A program made the translations under genes and the position numbers. DNA of 64,000 nt from Serratia sp. Ag1 (GTDB lineage Bacteria; Pseudomonadota; Gammaproteobacteria; Enterobacterales; Enterobacteriaceae): positions 242,050 through 306,049 of the forward strand of contig NZ_JQEI01000023.1 in the NCBI RefSeq assembly GCF_000743355.1, given 5' to 3'. This document shows positions 18,192 through 26,600 of this stretch, piece by piece; position 1 is the stretch's first letter; each line of letters begins with the position of its first letter. The notes under the pieces were generated by a model, which was not told the DNA's origin, did no database searches, and worked only from the letters and a program-made list of their open reading frames with translations.

Positions 18192-18223
18192 CGCCAGTTT
18201 TGCGTGGCGAAAGCAGCGAAAAC

Positions 18224-18946
18224 TCAGAAAGGGAAGGCGATCAGTTCAACGGCTTCTGGCGTAACTTTAATCATTGAACCTTCGGTGTGCCAAGCGCCTA
18301 GCACCGCACGCTGGGCTTTGCCGGTGCTCAGTGCCAACGGGTGGATCGCTGGGCGATGGGTGTGCCCGTGGATCATCAGGTGTACGTGGTGTTGCTGCAT
18401 CGCTTGCTCAACGGCCTGGGGGTTAACGTCCATAATGGCTGCTGACTTGTGCTGATTGGTTTGTTGGCTACGGGCACGCATTTTGGCAGCGATCTGCAAG
18501 CGCCAGCGCAGCGGTAGCGCCAGAAACAGGGTCTGGATCCAGGTGTTATGCACTTTACGGCGGAATTCCTGATAAGCCTGATCGTCAGTACACAGGGTGT
18601 CACCGTGCAGAATTAACGCTTTGCGGCCATACAGGTCGATCACCTGTTGTTCCGGCAGCAGAGTCATGCCGCTGGCCTGGGCGAAACGCTTGCCGAGCAG
18701 GAAATCGCGGTTGCCATGGATGAAGTAACAAGGAGTGCCTGCCTGTTGCAACGCTTTTAAGGCAGCGGCGATTTCGCCGTGCAAAGGCTCGGGATCGTCA
18801 TCGCCAATCCAGACTTCAAACAGATCGCCCAGAATATATAACGCATCGGCGTGAACGGCGTCACGCTGCAAAAAACGCAGAAAACCGGCAGTGATTGCCG
18901 GTTCCTGTGCGCATAAATGCAAATCTGCAATAAACAGCGTATTCAT
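18224..18946 (-). CDS. lpxH: UDP-2,3-diacylglucosamine diphosphatase
   Basis: A 240-residue calcineurin-like metallophosphoesterase. The metal-binding motifs are IADLHLC (about 6-12, DxH), [13 protein letters not shown] (about 40-52, GDxxD), HGNRDFLLG (about 78-86, GNHD-like) and MIHGHTHRP (about 193-201, GHTH). LpxH hydrolyses UDP-2,3-diacylglucosamine to lipid X and UMP in the lipid A pathway at the inner-membrane surface. It follows ppiB by 10 bp on the same strand and precedes purE, matching the E. coli order. Confidence 0.96.
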   Translation of the reverse strand: MNTLFIADLHLCAQEPAITAGFLRFLQRDAVHADALYILGDLFEVWIGDDDPEPLHGEIAAALKALQQAGTPCYFIHGNRDFLLGKRFAQASGMTLLPEQQVIDLYGRKALILHGDTLCTDDQAYQEFRRKVHNTWIQTLFLALPLRWRLQIAAKMRARSQQTNQHKSAAIMDVNPQAVEQAMQQHHVHLMIHGHTHRPAIHPLALSTGKAQRAVLGAWHTEGSMIKVTPEAVELIAFPF

Positions 18947-18956
18947 GCGCTGGCAA

Positions 18957-19451
18957 TTACTCGCTGACGGTAACGCTGTTGATCACTACATCTTCAACCG
19001 GAACGTCCTGATGCATGCCGCTACGGCCGGTTTTTACGCTTTTGATTTTGTCGACCACGTCCAGGCCTTCAGCCACTTCGGCGAACACGCAGTAACCCCA
19101 GCCTTGAGCGTTTTCACCACGGAAGTTCAGGAAGTCGTTATCTACCACGTTGATAAAGAACTGAGCGGTCGCAGAGTGTGGATCGTTGGTACGCGCCATC
19201 GCCAGGGTGCCACGGGTGTTTTTCAGGCCGTTGTTGGCTTCGTTTTTGATGGTGGCTTTGGTGTCTTTCTGATGCATGCCAGGTTCAAAACCGCCGCCTT
19301 GTACCATAAAGCCATTGATCACACGGTGGAAAATGGTGTTGTTGTAGAAACCTTCACGGCAGTAGTTCAGGAAGTTTTCAACGGTAACCGGCGCTTTATC
19401 TGCGAAGGTTTTAATAACGATGTCGCCGTGATTGGTGTGGAAAGTAACCAT
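18957..19451 (-). CDS. ppiB: Peptidyl-prolyl cis-trans isomerase B (cyclophilin)
   Basis: A 164-residue cyclophilin. Visible motifs are [17 protein letters not shown] (about 38-54, catalytic Arg), [20 protein letters not shown] and the C-terminal region with [10 protein letters not shown]. There is no signal peptide, so this is the cytoplasmic PpiB and not periplasmic PpiA. It catalyses proline isomerisation in protein folding. It is divergent from cysS across 238 bp and probably shares its transcript with lpxH. Confidence 0.97.
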   Translation of the reverse strand: MVTFHTNHGDIVIKTFADKAPVTVENFLNYCREGFYNNTIFHRVINGFMVQGGGFEPGMHQKDTKATIKNEANNGLKNTRGTLAMARTNDPHSATAQFFINVVDNDFLNFRGENAQGWGYCVFAEVAEGLDVVDKIKSVKTGRSGMHQDVPVEDVVINSVTVSE

Positions 19452-19689
19452 AGTTTTGTCCTAACAGAAGAAGTGAGTGATCACATTGGAAAGGTAAGCG
19501 AACAGGCTGACTTTATAACATATCTCAATGAGTGAGTCAGCAACCGAACCGATGGGCGGATCTCTGATTTTAAGCCGTTTTTTGCCGCTGAAATCAGCAA
19601 TCCTTGGCCTTAACCTTGCATTGGCGCAGCCTTTCGGGTTTCAATACGTGAGTTAACCCGATCAACATTGCACACCACGGAATGCCCTG
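19452..19689. promoter_or_regulatory. Divergent intergenic region ppiB/cysS
   Basis: This 238-bp spacer must hold the promoters for the ppiB-lpxH transcript (minus strand) and for cysS (plus strand). A TATAAA-like -10 reads on the minus strand near 19515-19520, but I see no well-spaced -35 for it, so exact promoters are left open. No open frame of note. Confidence 0.4.
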
Positions 19690-21075
19690 ATGCTAAAGAT
19701 CTTCAATACCCTGAGTCGTCAAAAAGAGGAATTCAAACCTATTCATGCCGGTAAAGTGGGCATGTACGTGTGTGGGGTAACCATTTATGACCTGTGTCAT
19801 ATCGGCCATGGTCGTACCTTTGTGGCTTTTGACGTGGTGGCGCGCTACCTGCGTTATCTTGGCTATTCGCTGAACTACGTGCGTAATGTCACCGACGTAG
19901 ACGACAAAATTATCCGCCGCGCCGCAGAGAACGGTGAAACCTGCGATCAACTCACCACGCGGATGCTGGCAGAGATGCATGCGGATTTTGACGCATTGCT
20001 GATCGAACGCCCGGATCTGGAACCGCGCGCCACGCACCATATCAGTGAAATTATTGAGATCACTCAGCGTCTGATTGCGCGCGGCCATGCCTATGTTGCC
20101 AGCAATGGCGATGTGATGTTCTCTATTGATAGCGATCCCGACTACGGTTTGCTGTCGCGCCAGGATCTGGAGCAACTGCAGGCTGGGGCGCGGGTCGAAG
20201 TGGACGACGTAAAACGCAATCCGATGGACTTTGTGCTGTGGAAAATGTCCAAACCGGGCGAACCAAGCTGGGAATCACCCTGGGGCCCAGGCCGCCCAGG
20301 CTGGCACATTGAGTGCTCGGCGATGAACAGCAAACAGCTCGGCACTCATTTCGACATCCACGGTGGTGGTTCCGATCTGATGTTCCCGCACCATGAGAAC
20401 GAAATCGCGCAATCAAGCTGTGCGCATGACGGCCCGTACGTCAATTACTGGATGCACTCCGGTATGGTGATGATCGATAAAGAGAAGATGTCCAAATCAT
20501 TGAACAACTTCTTCACCATTCGCGATGTGCTGGCGTATTACGATGCGGAAACCGTGCGCTACTTCCTGATGTCTGGCCATTACCGCAGCCAACTGAACTA
20601 CAGCGAAGACAACCTGAAGCAGGCGCGTGCTTCGCTGGAACGCCTGTATACCGCATTACGTGGTACCGATATCAATGCGCAACCTGCCGGTGGCGAAGCC
20701 TTTGAAGCCCGCTTCCGCGAAGCGATGGATGATGACTTCAATACGCCGGAAGCTTATTCCGCGCTGTTTGATCTGGCGCGTGAAGTAAACCGCCTGAAGA
20801 GCGAAGATTTGGCGGCGGCGAACGGGTTGGCGGCGGAACTGCGTAAATTGGCCAAAGTGTTGGGCCTGCTGCAACAGGAGCCTGAACAGTTCCTGCAGAG
20901 CGGGGCGCAAGCCGATGACGGGGAAGTGGCTGAAATTGAAGCCCTGATCAAGCAGCGTAACGATGCGCGTAAAGCGAAAGACTGGGCGCTGGCCGATGCG
21001 GCGCGCGATCGCCTGAATGAGATGAATATCGTGCTGGAAGATGGCCCGCAGGGGACCACCTGGCGGCGTAAGTAG
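19690..21075 (+). CDS. cysS: Cysteinyl-tRNA synthetase
   Basis: A full-length 461-residue class I synthetase. [19 protein letters not shown] (about 26-44) carries one zinc-binding Cys and the HIGH signature, WHIECSAMN (about 205) another zinc Cys, HHENEIAQS the remaining ligands, and KMSKSLNNF (about 266-274) the KMSKS loop. It charges tRNA-Cys. The C-terminal helical anticodon-binding part is complete. A strong hairpin with a T-run follows the stop. Confidence 0.98.
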   Translation: MLKIFNTLSRQKEEFKPIHAGKVGMYVCGVTIYDLCHIGHGRTFVAFDVVARYLRYLGYSLNYVRNVTDVDDKIIRRAAENGETCDQLTTRMLAEMHADFDALLIERPDLEPRATHHISEIIEITQRLIARGHAYVASNGDVMFSIDSDPDYGLLSRQDLEQLQAGARVEVDDVKRNPMDFVLWKMSKPGEPSWESPWGPGRPGWHIECSAMNSKQLGTHFDIHGGGSDLMFPHHENEIAQSSCAHDGPYVNYWMHSGMVMIDKEKMSKSLNNFFTIRDVLAYYDAETVRYFLMSGHYRSQLNYSEDNLKQARASLERLYTALRGTDINAQPAGGEAFEARFREAMDDDFNTPEAYSALFDLAREVNRLKSEDLAAANGLAAELRKLAKVLGLLQQEPEQFLQSGAQADDGEVAEIEALIKQRNDARKAKDWALADAARDRLNEMNIVLEDGPQGTTWRRK

Positions 21076-21091
21076 TGCCGTCAGCCAAATG

Positions 21092-21127
21092 AAAAAGCCG
21101 GGGAGCGTGAGCCACCCGGCTTTTTTT
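21092..21127. terminator. Bidirectional intrinsic terminator between cysS and ybcJ
   Basis: AAAAAGCCGGG and CCCGGCTTTTTTT form a stem of about 11 bp around a 12-base loop. T-runs read in both directions, so it can end cysS from the left and the folD-ybcJ transcript from the right. Confidence 0.9.
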
Positions 21128-21139
21128 CTGCTTGAACGA

Positions 21140-21352
21140 TCAGGCTTTGACCGTGACGTTCATGCCTTTATAGCTGACCTTCTGGCCATCGACGATCTTG
21201 CAGCGCTTGCGCGTTTCCACTTGGCCGTTAACTTTTACCTGCCCTTCGGCGATCGCCTCTTTGGCGGCACCACCGCTTTCACACCAGCCTTGAAACTTCA
21301 GCAGATCGCACAGCTCGACGTGAGGGTGATTTTCCAGATTAAAAATTTCCAT
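21140..21352 (-). CDS. ybcJ: Small S4-domain RNA-binding protein YbcJ
   Basis: A 70-residue protein that is almost entirely an S4-like RNA-binding fold: LCDLLKFQGWCESGGAAKE, then the EGQVKVNGQVETRKRCK segment typical of S4 domains. The E. coli homologue sits in the same position next to folD. Its cellular RNA target is not established as far as I know. It starts 11 bp after the folD stop on the same strand and probably shares its transcript. Confidence 0.93.
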   Translation of the reverse strand: MEIFNLENHPHVELCDLLKFQGWCESGGAAKEAIAEGQVKVNGQVETRKRCKIVDGQKVSYKGMNVTVKA

Positions 21353-21363
21353 ACTGCCTTAAC

Positions 21364-22230
21364 TTATTTAGGTTGAACGTCGTGATATTCCTCGCAGGCT
21401 TGCAAGGTGTTTTGGATCAGGGTTGCCACGGTCATCGGGCCAACGCCACCCGGAACCGGGGTGATGTAAGAGGCACGCTCGCTTGCGGCCTCGAAATCCA
21501 CGTCGCCGACGACTTTACCATTTTCCAGGCGGTTGATACCGACATCGATCACGATAGCACCGGGTTTGATCCAGTCACCGGGAATAAAACCCGGCTTACC
21601 GACGGCGACGATCAGCAGATCAGCATGTTCGATATGGTGGCGCAGATTTTTGGTGAAGCGATGGGTGACGGTGGTGGTGCAACCGGCCAGCAGCAGTTCC
21701 ATGCTCATCGGGCGGCCAACGATGTTGGAAGCACCGACGACAACGGCGTTCAGGCCGTACGCATCGATATTATAGCGTTCCAGCAGGGTGACAATGCCGC
21801 GTGGGGTGCAAGGGCGCAGTTTCGGCGCACGCTGGCACAGGCGACCAACGTTATAAGGGTGGAAGCCGTCCACGTCTTTGTCGGGATGGATGCGCTCCAG
21901 CACTTTTACGTTGTCGATGCCGGCTGGCAGAGGGAGTTGCACCAGAATGCCATCAATCTCGCCATCGGCATTCAGCTTGTCAATCAAGGCCAGCAGTTCA
22001 GGCTCGGTGATGGTAGCGGGCAGATCGTAAGAGCGGGAGATAAAGCCCACTTCTTCACAGGCTTTGCGTTTGCTGGCGACATAAATCTGTGAGGCCGGAT
22101 TCTCACCGACCAGTACCACCGCCAGGCCAGGAGCACGTTTGCCTGCTGCCAGACGTTGTTTAACTTGCTCAGCCACTTCGTTTCTAACCTGCTGTGCAAT
22201 CGTTTTACCATCAATAATCTTTGCTGCCAT
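21364..22230 (-). CDS. folD: Methylenetetrahydrofolate dehydrogenase/cyclohydrolase
   Basis: A 288-residue bifunctional Fol[15 protein letters not shown] (about 50-63) has the catalytic Tyr and Lys, [10 protein letters not shown] (about 95-104) and [12 protein letters not shown] are substrate-binding, and [12 protein letters not shown] (about 163-174) is the NADP loop. [18 protein letters not shown] closes the conserved core. It interconverts 5,10-methylene-THF and 10-formyl-THF in one-carbon metabolism. It is next to tRNA-Arg, as in E. coli. Confidence 0.98.
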   Translation of the reverse strand: MAAKIIDGKTIAQQVRNEVAEQVKQRLAAGKRAPGLAVVLVGENPASQIYVASKRKACEEVGFISRSYDLPATITEPELLALIDKLNADGEIDGILVQLPLPAGIDNVKVLERIHPDKDVDGFHPYNVGRLCQRAPKLRPCTPRGIVTLLERYNIDAYGLNAVVVGASNIVGRPMSMELLLAGCTTTVTHRFTKNLRHHIEHADLLIVAVGKPGFIPGDWIKPGAIVIDVGINRLENGKVVGDVDFEAASERASYITPVPGGVGPMTVATLIQNTLQACEEYHDVQPK

Positions 22231-22574
22231 CAGTGAGGAAATCCATCATTTAAGAAAAGCGGGGAATGTGGCTATTTTGGCAGAAGAGAGGCGCGCTGTC
22301 AGGCGTTGAATCAGCCTTATGCCGAGAATCCGCAGGCGAAGGCGTTGCCATTGATGGTTTGTCTGGAGCAACAGAATGATCTGCTGCACTTTTTATCTTC
22401 TTTTGGGCATCGGTGACATGGTGTTGCGCCGTTCTTTGAGGCGTGCTGACGCAATACCGCTGGAGGTTAGGATATTAGCGCAGGCAGATCATTATGTTAG
22501 GGTTGTGTTTTTCTGTTTTATGCGCAAAAAAACACCATAAAACCTGCCTGCGATTGCTACATCATGAAAAGGCA
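22231..22574. other. Non-coding stretch between folD and the tRNA promoter
   Basis: About 340 bp without a convincing gene. It must contain the folD promoter on the minus strand. Base composition falls towards the tRNA. I see no repeat or known element in it. Confidence 0.4.
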
Positions 22575-22602
22575 TTGACTCGTTAACCTCTGACCGTATA
22601 AT
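22575..22602 (+). promoter_or_regulatory. Sigma-70 promoter of tRNA-Arg
   Basis: TTGACT (22575-22580) and TATAAT (22597-22602) with a 16-base spacer form a near-consensus promoter. It is followed by a short GCAACC/GGTTGC hairpin in the leader at 22611-22626, just ahead of the tRNA at 22644. Confidence 0.85.
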
Positions 22603-22643
22603 CCAACTCCGCAACCTCTCGGTTGCCGCATTCTCATCTCAAT

Positions 22644-22720
22644 GCGCCCTTAGCTCAGTTGGATAGAGCAACGGCCTTCTAAGCCGTAGGTCAAAGGTTC
22701 GAATCCTTTAGGGCGTACCA
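22644..22720 (+). tRNA. argU: tRNA-Arg (anticodon TCT)
   Basis: A 77-base tRNA gene with encoded CCA. The acceptor stem pairs GCGCCCT with AGGGCGT, the D-arm contains AGCTCAGTTGGATAGAGC, the anticodon loop reads CTTCTAA, and the T-arm holds GGTTCGAATCC. It decodes the rare AGA codon. The matching E. coli gene argU lies at the same place beside folD and is the attachment site of the DLP12 prophage. Here too an integrase remnant follows immediately. Confidence 0.97.
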
Positions 22721-22734
22721 TAAAAATCATATGC

Positions 22735-23016
22735 TTACGCGTCATTAGTTCCTTCCTGTTTTTCAAGGTGGGACAGATTTGGGACACAATCACCGAAAAT
22801 AGAGTCGATCTGGCGTGCGTGTTCAGTCAAATGAGATGGGGCTAGGTGGGCATACCGACGCACCATCTCTATTGACTCCCACCCTCCCATTTCCTGCAGT
22901 ACAGACAGCGGCACCCCGGCCTGAATCAGCCAGCTTGCCCAAGTATGACGTAGGTCATGAAAGCGGAAGTTTTCTATCCCTGCTCGTTTTAACGCACTAT
23001 CCTGGCATGGTTTGAG
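22735..23016 (-). pseudogene. Tyrosine-type phage integrase, C-terminal remnant
   Basis: Reading the minus strand from an in-frame stop at 23017-23019 to a TAA at 22735 gives 93 residues that match the end of a tyrosine recombinase: [19 protein letters not shown] carries the His-x-x-Arg-His box, [20 protein letters not shown] contains the catalytic Tyr, and the tail [13 protein letters not shown] resembles P4-type integrases. The N-terminal two thirds, including the first catalytic Arg, are missing. The fragment begins 15 bp after the tRNA 3' end, the usual place of an integrase, so it marks a lost prophage or island at this attachment site. Confidence 0.85.
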
Positions 23017-23239
23017 TCAATGCGCATTTTGCGCACACCGGGGTTCGCGATCCATCAGCGTGTCACTTTGCTGTTGTATACATAAACACCCATTTGCTAT
23101 GTCTGCCTATCTGATCTCTCAGCACCCGGCAGGCTGTATCGTTAAGGGCAACGCCAATTGCCCATATTGATTTGTTTTGCTCTGGGTGTATCCATGGTGC
23201 TCGTTTAGTGGTCTATCACGTCGTAAATCTCCCGGATGA

Positions 23240-23380
23240 GCGTTGCAGCGGCCTGCAACGCTGGCTGAAGGGCATATCACCCGAAGCGTCGTGAATAAAG
23301 CGGTTGCGGCACTGGCGAATAAACATGCGCGAATGGCGTGGGCGCTGGTGAATCAGAAAACAGTTTATCTAGCTAAGTGA
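23240..23380 (+). pseudogene. IS110-family transposase, C-terminal remnant
   Basis: The 46 codons before a TGA at 23378-23380 translate to a stretch including VVNKAVAALANKHARMAWAL, which resembles the conserved ALANKxAR-WA end of IS110/IS1111-type transposases. A stop codon stands directly upstream in this frame (23237-23239). A neighbouring frame reads RCSGLQRWLKG, also transposase-like, which suggests a frameshift near 23285. No inverted ends could be identified. A decayed insertion sequence is the best reading. Confidence 0.65.
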
Positions 23381-24289
23381 AGTCCCTTATCAAATAAAGT
23401 CAACGAGTTGATATACTGACAGGTAGAATCGACTCTCTGTAGACTTGGCAAATAGCTTGGCTGTTATAAGCCATGGCGCTAATGAGATCAGAGAGTACGG
23501 ATGTTCATCAGGGCTCACGAAGCCGAATATATGTTTGTGACTACATTGTCAGAAAAAGGTCTGCTCACGCTTGCAGTGGTGCGGTGTCCATATAAGTTAT
23601 TTAGACTTAAGTATTCAGCTGTACAACTGAAATTTTATACTTCACAAAAGATCAGAAACTATTTACCTGAACTGAACCTGCAATTTAAATAAATAAGATA
23701 TTTCTGAGTTAAAAAGAGTCATTACTGAGTTGCATCGCTTGCCACCATCATGGCTGGCGAGTTTATCACCACTGGCAGAGTGTTCTACTCAGCCATGCCT
23801 GATTTTTGTGTAAAAAGGAAGCATGAACACTGTTTTAAAGTTTGTTCTGTGAGCTGAACTGTATTTTTGCTAAAAGTCTCTTTATTTAGTGAGATAGAGG
23901 TAAAAACTTGAACTCCGTCGCGAAAAAAAGATAATAATGTGATTTAATGAAACATTGTTTTATTATTTTTGGTCTGCTGTTTTTCATGTTGGGGTGTTAA
24001 TGGGGTGACACAGGGAAATGGTGCAGTGTTAATATTTTTAACCTGATTTTTACAGATCAAACCATACCCGGCTTTAGTTATTCGGTGTTAGGGGGGATAT
24101 TGAGAATACGATAATGCTTCGTAGAATCTTTATTGTGTTTGAATAATACCCTTGATGCTGTGACATATTCATTCTGCTTTAACCTTTTCCTGAAAAATCA
24201 GGGTGATATCTTTAACCGTAAATCCTGGGTGGTGACGGTTATTAAAGATGAGGCTTTTAGTGGGTGATATTAATCATACAGGAGGTTGC
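23381..24289. other. A+T-rich non-coding region upstream of the polygalacturonase
   Basis: About 900 bp of lower G+C than the flanks. A 63-codon frame at 23501-23692 has no recognisable family. The stretch holds a KdgR-type box at 23946-23965 and ends with AGGAGG just before the polygalacturonase ATG at 24290. The composition and the adjoining integrase and transposase remnants suggest acquired DNA. Confidence 0.5.
23946..23965 (+). promoter_or_regulatory. KdgR-like operator
   Basis: AATGAAACATTGTTTTATTA agrees with the KdgR consensus AATRAAAYRNYRTTTYATTT at 19 of 20 positions. KdgR represses pectin-degradation genes in Dickeya, Pectobacterium and Yersinia until 2-keto-3-deoxygluconate accumulates. 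The box lies about 325 bp upstream of the polygalacturonase start, so a long leader, or a promoter near 24.0 kb, would be required. Confidence 0.6.
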
Positions 24290-26425
24290 ATGTTTTATTC
24301 CTTACCAAAATCCCGTCTGACTCTCGGGGCGGTTGTCGTCCTGAGCGGCCTGCTGATGGGGTGTGACAGTGCTTCGAAGAGTGACAACGTGTCGAACGGC
24401 AATAATGCCTCGAACAACGGCAATACGTCGGAAAATAACAACTCCTCGAACAATAATAACACCTCGGAGAACAATAACTCTTCAAATAATAATAACGGCT
24501 CAGAGAACAATAACGGTTCAGAGAACAATAATACGTCGGGGGGTGACAACAACACGGTGGATCGCACTGCCGCGCCGCAGAAAGTTCAAGTCCCTACGCT
24601 GGCCTTTGATGAGGACAGCGTGGTGTTGGTCTGGGAGAAGCCTGAACAGTACAGCGAGATCAAGGATTATAACGTTTACATGAACGGTCAGTTGATTGGG
24701 AACACTAATACCAATCACGATCTTCATTCACCGGCCAAACCTTATATCGATAACTTCTATCAGAATATCGACAGCGAAAACTGGCACACCAAAATTGGCC
24801 TGCATAACTTTACGGTGACAGGGTTAGCGCCAGCAACGGAGTACAGTTTCACCGTTCGTGCGGTTTATGCCGATGGTAAAGAGTCGGTAGACAGCGAAAC
24901 CGTGAAGCAGAAAACCACGGCCAAGCCCTATCTGATCGACGTAAAAGACTTTGGAGCAAAAGGGGATGGCGATACGCTGGACACGGCGGCGATTCAGAGT
25001 GCTATCAACGATTGTACGCTGGAACGCTATCCCCAGGGTTGCAAGGTGCAACTCACCGCAGGGAAATACAAATCTGGCGCGTTGTTCCTGCATAGCAATA
25101 TGACCTTCGAGATCACCGAAAACGCCGTGTTGCTGGGCTCTGCCGACGCGGCTGACTACCCGCTGGACAAGGGTTACACCCTGTATCCTTATACCGTCCC
25201 GGCACCGATGCCCAAGCGCCCGCCTTCATTGCTGAACGTGCTGGAGGCGAACGACCAAGGCAGCACCCATGCGGGGACTTTTGAAAATATCCGTATCGTC
25301 GGCAAAGGCACTGTCGATGGTAACGGCTGGACGCGCGGCATCAGTGCGGGTGGCGTGGACGAGATTACCGATGAAGTTGGCAATACATTGCCGCAGTATC
25401 GTGCCAGTAAAGAAGACAAAGTACACAGCGACGGTATTCTGGCGAAGTCTCAGGTCGCTGTTGCCGTAGGGGAGGGGATGTCGCTGACCGAGGCTTACAA
25501 GAACCGCCGCTCCAGCCTGATGACCCTGCGTGGGGTGCGTAATCTGTACGTTGATGGCCTGACGATTCTGAACCCGGCATTCCACGGCGTGATGGTGCTG
25601 GAGTCTGAGAACGTGGTGATGAATGCTTTATCGCATACCACCTTTGATGCCAACAATGCCGACGGTATCGAGTTCGGTAACAGCCAGAATGTGATGGTCT
25701 TCAATAACTTCTTTGATACCGGCGATGACTGCGTCAACTTTGCGGCAGGTTTTGGTGCGGGTGTGCAGGAGTTTGGCCAGAAAGCACAGAGTGGAGCCTG
25801 GATCTTCAATAACTATTTCCGTAACGGCCACGGTGCAGTGGTGGCGGGGAGCCATACCGGTGCATGGATTGAGAAGATCCGCGCAGAAGATAACGTTATG
25901 TATCTCACTTTTGTCGGGTTGCGCATGAAGAGCCGCCCTTATTATGGCGGTGGCGCGCGTGACGTGCTGTTCCGTGATAATGCAATGGTGGCAATTAACG
26001 AACAGCCGTTTGTTTTCACCATCAAATATGCTGCTGATGTCAATGATACTGTGCCTGCCAGCGAGCCTGCGCAGTTCCGCGACGTGACGGTGAAGAACGT
26101 GACGATTGATGGTACCAGCAAAAAGAACAGTATTCTGGTTGATGGTATGACGATCGCCGAGATGGAGAGCGCCTACGGCTTTGCCTTTGAACGCGATGCT
26201 TTCCACAGTGGGTTGCATTTTGAAAATGTGAAATTCAAGAATACCAAAGCGACGGATATTTCATTCCTGAGAGATAGCCAGTTCAATCAGGTGATTTTCG
26301 AGAATGTGCCAGCGGCATGGAAATTCATGCAGGTGCAAGATATCACCTTGAAAGACAGCGTTAACAATGATGTGGTTAGCGTGACGGGTGCCGGAGTGAT
26401 GACGTTGGAAGCGGCAACGGAATAG
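24290..26425 (+). CDS. Lipoprotein exo-polygalacturonase (GH28) with Asn-rich linker and FN3 domain
   Basis: A 711-residue secreted enzyme. A lipoprotein signal peptide ends in LLMGC with Cys25; residues 30-90 are a Ser/Asn/Glu/Gly repeat linker; a fibronectin type III domain follows (about 95-205, with VPTLAFDEDSVVLVWEKPE and LAPATEYSFTVRAVYADG). The GH28 beta-helix starts at VKDFGAKGDGDTLDT and carries NADGIEF (about 456), GDDC (about 478), NGHGAV (about 513) and GLRMKS (about 544), the four catalytic motifs. It resembles PehX-type exo-poly-galacturonosidases, which cut di-galacturonate from pectate. The start at 24290 has AGGAGG; 24248 is less likely. Asp follows the lipid Cys. Confidence 0.85.
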   Translation: MFYSLPKSRLTLGAVVVLSGLLMGCDSASKSDNVSNGNNASNNGNTSENNNSSNNNNTSENNNSSNNNNGSENNNGSENNNTSGGDNNTVDRTAAPQKVQVPTLAFDEDSVVLVWEKPEQYSEIKDYNVYMNGQLIGNTNTNHDLHSPAKPYIDNFYQNIDSENWHTKIGLHNFTVTGLAPATEYSFTVRAVYADGKESVDSETVKQKTTAKPYLIDVKDFGAKGDGDTLDTAAIQSAINDCTLERYPQGCKVQLTAGKYKSGALFLHSNMTFEITENAVLLGSADAADYPLDKGYTLYPYTVPAPMPKRPPSLLNVLEANDQGSTHAGTFENIRIVGKGTVDGNGWTRGISAGGVDEITDEVGNTLPQYRASKEDKVHSDGILAKSQVAVAVGEGMSLTEAYKNRRSSLMTLRGVRNLYVDGLTILNPAFHGVMVLESENVVMNALSHTTFDANNADGIEFGNSQNVMVFNNFFDTGDDCVNFAAGFGAGVQEFGQKAQSGAWIFNNYFRNGHGAVVAGSHTGAWIEKIRAEDNVMYLTFVGLRMKSRPYYGGGARDVLFRDNAMVAINEQPFVFTIKYAADVNDTVPASEPAQFRDVTVKNVTIDGTSKKNSILVDGMTIAEMESAYGFAFERDAFHSGLHFENVKFKNTKATDISFLRDSQFNQVIFENVPAAWKFMQVQDITLKDSVNNDVVSVTGAGVMTLEAATE
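24379..24540 (+). repeat. Asn-rich coding repeat in the polygalacturonase linker
   Basis: An imperfect tandem repeat rich in AACAATAAT encodes alternating units such as TSENNNSSNNNN and GSENNN. It forms a flexible hydrophilic spacer between the lipid anchor and the FN3 domain. Unit number could vary between strains by slippage. Confidence 0.8.
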
Positions 26426-26471
26426 TGAGGGTAACCGCGTAGCGGCTGCCTGATAGGGCAGTCGCCGGGTT

Positions 26472-26499
26472 GTTGGGGGCTGGTTTTTGAGCCCCCAAC
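26472..26499. terminator. Hairpin downstream of the polygalacturonase gene
   Basis: GTTGGGGGCT and AGCCCCCAAC form a perfect 10-bp stem with an 8-base T-rich loop, 46 bp past the stop. There is no clear T-run after the stem, so termination strength is uncertain. Confidence 0.6.
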
Positions 26500-26600
26500 G
26501 TGATCCATGAAAAAAAGGTTTAGCGACCGAAATAAACAGGCCGCCACAGTCTTAAGGTGTGAACAAGAAACCGCTGCCAAAGGCGCGGGGGTTAACCGGC

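Noticed and set aside
23501..23692. 63-codon frame in the A+T-rich region behind the tRNA
   Set aside because: Possible GAGAG ribosome site, but no family, no operon context and location in decayed DNA. Not listed as a gene.
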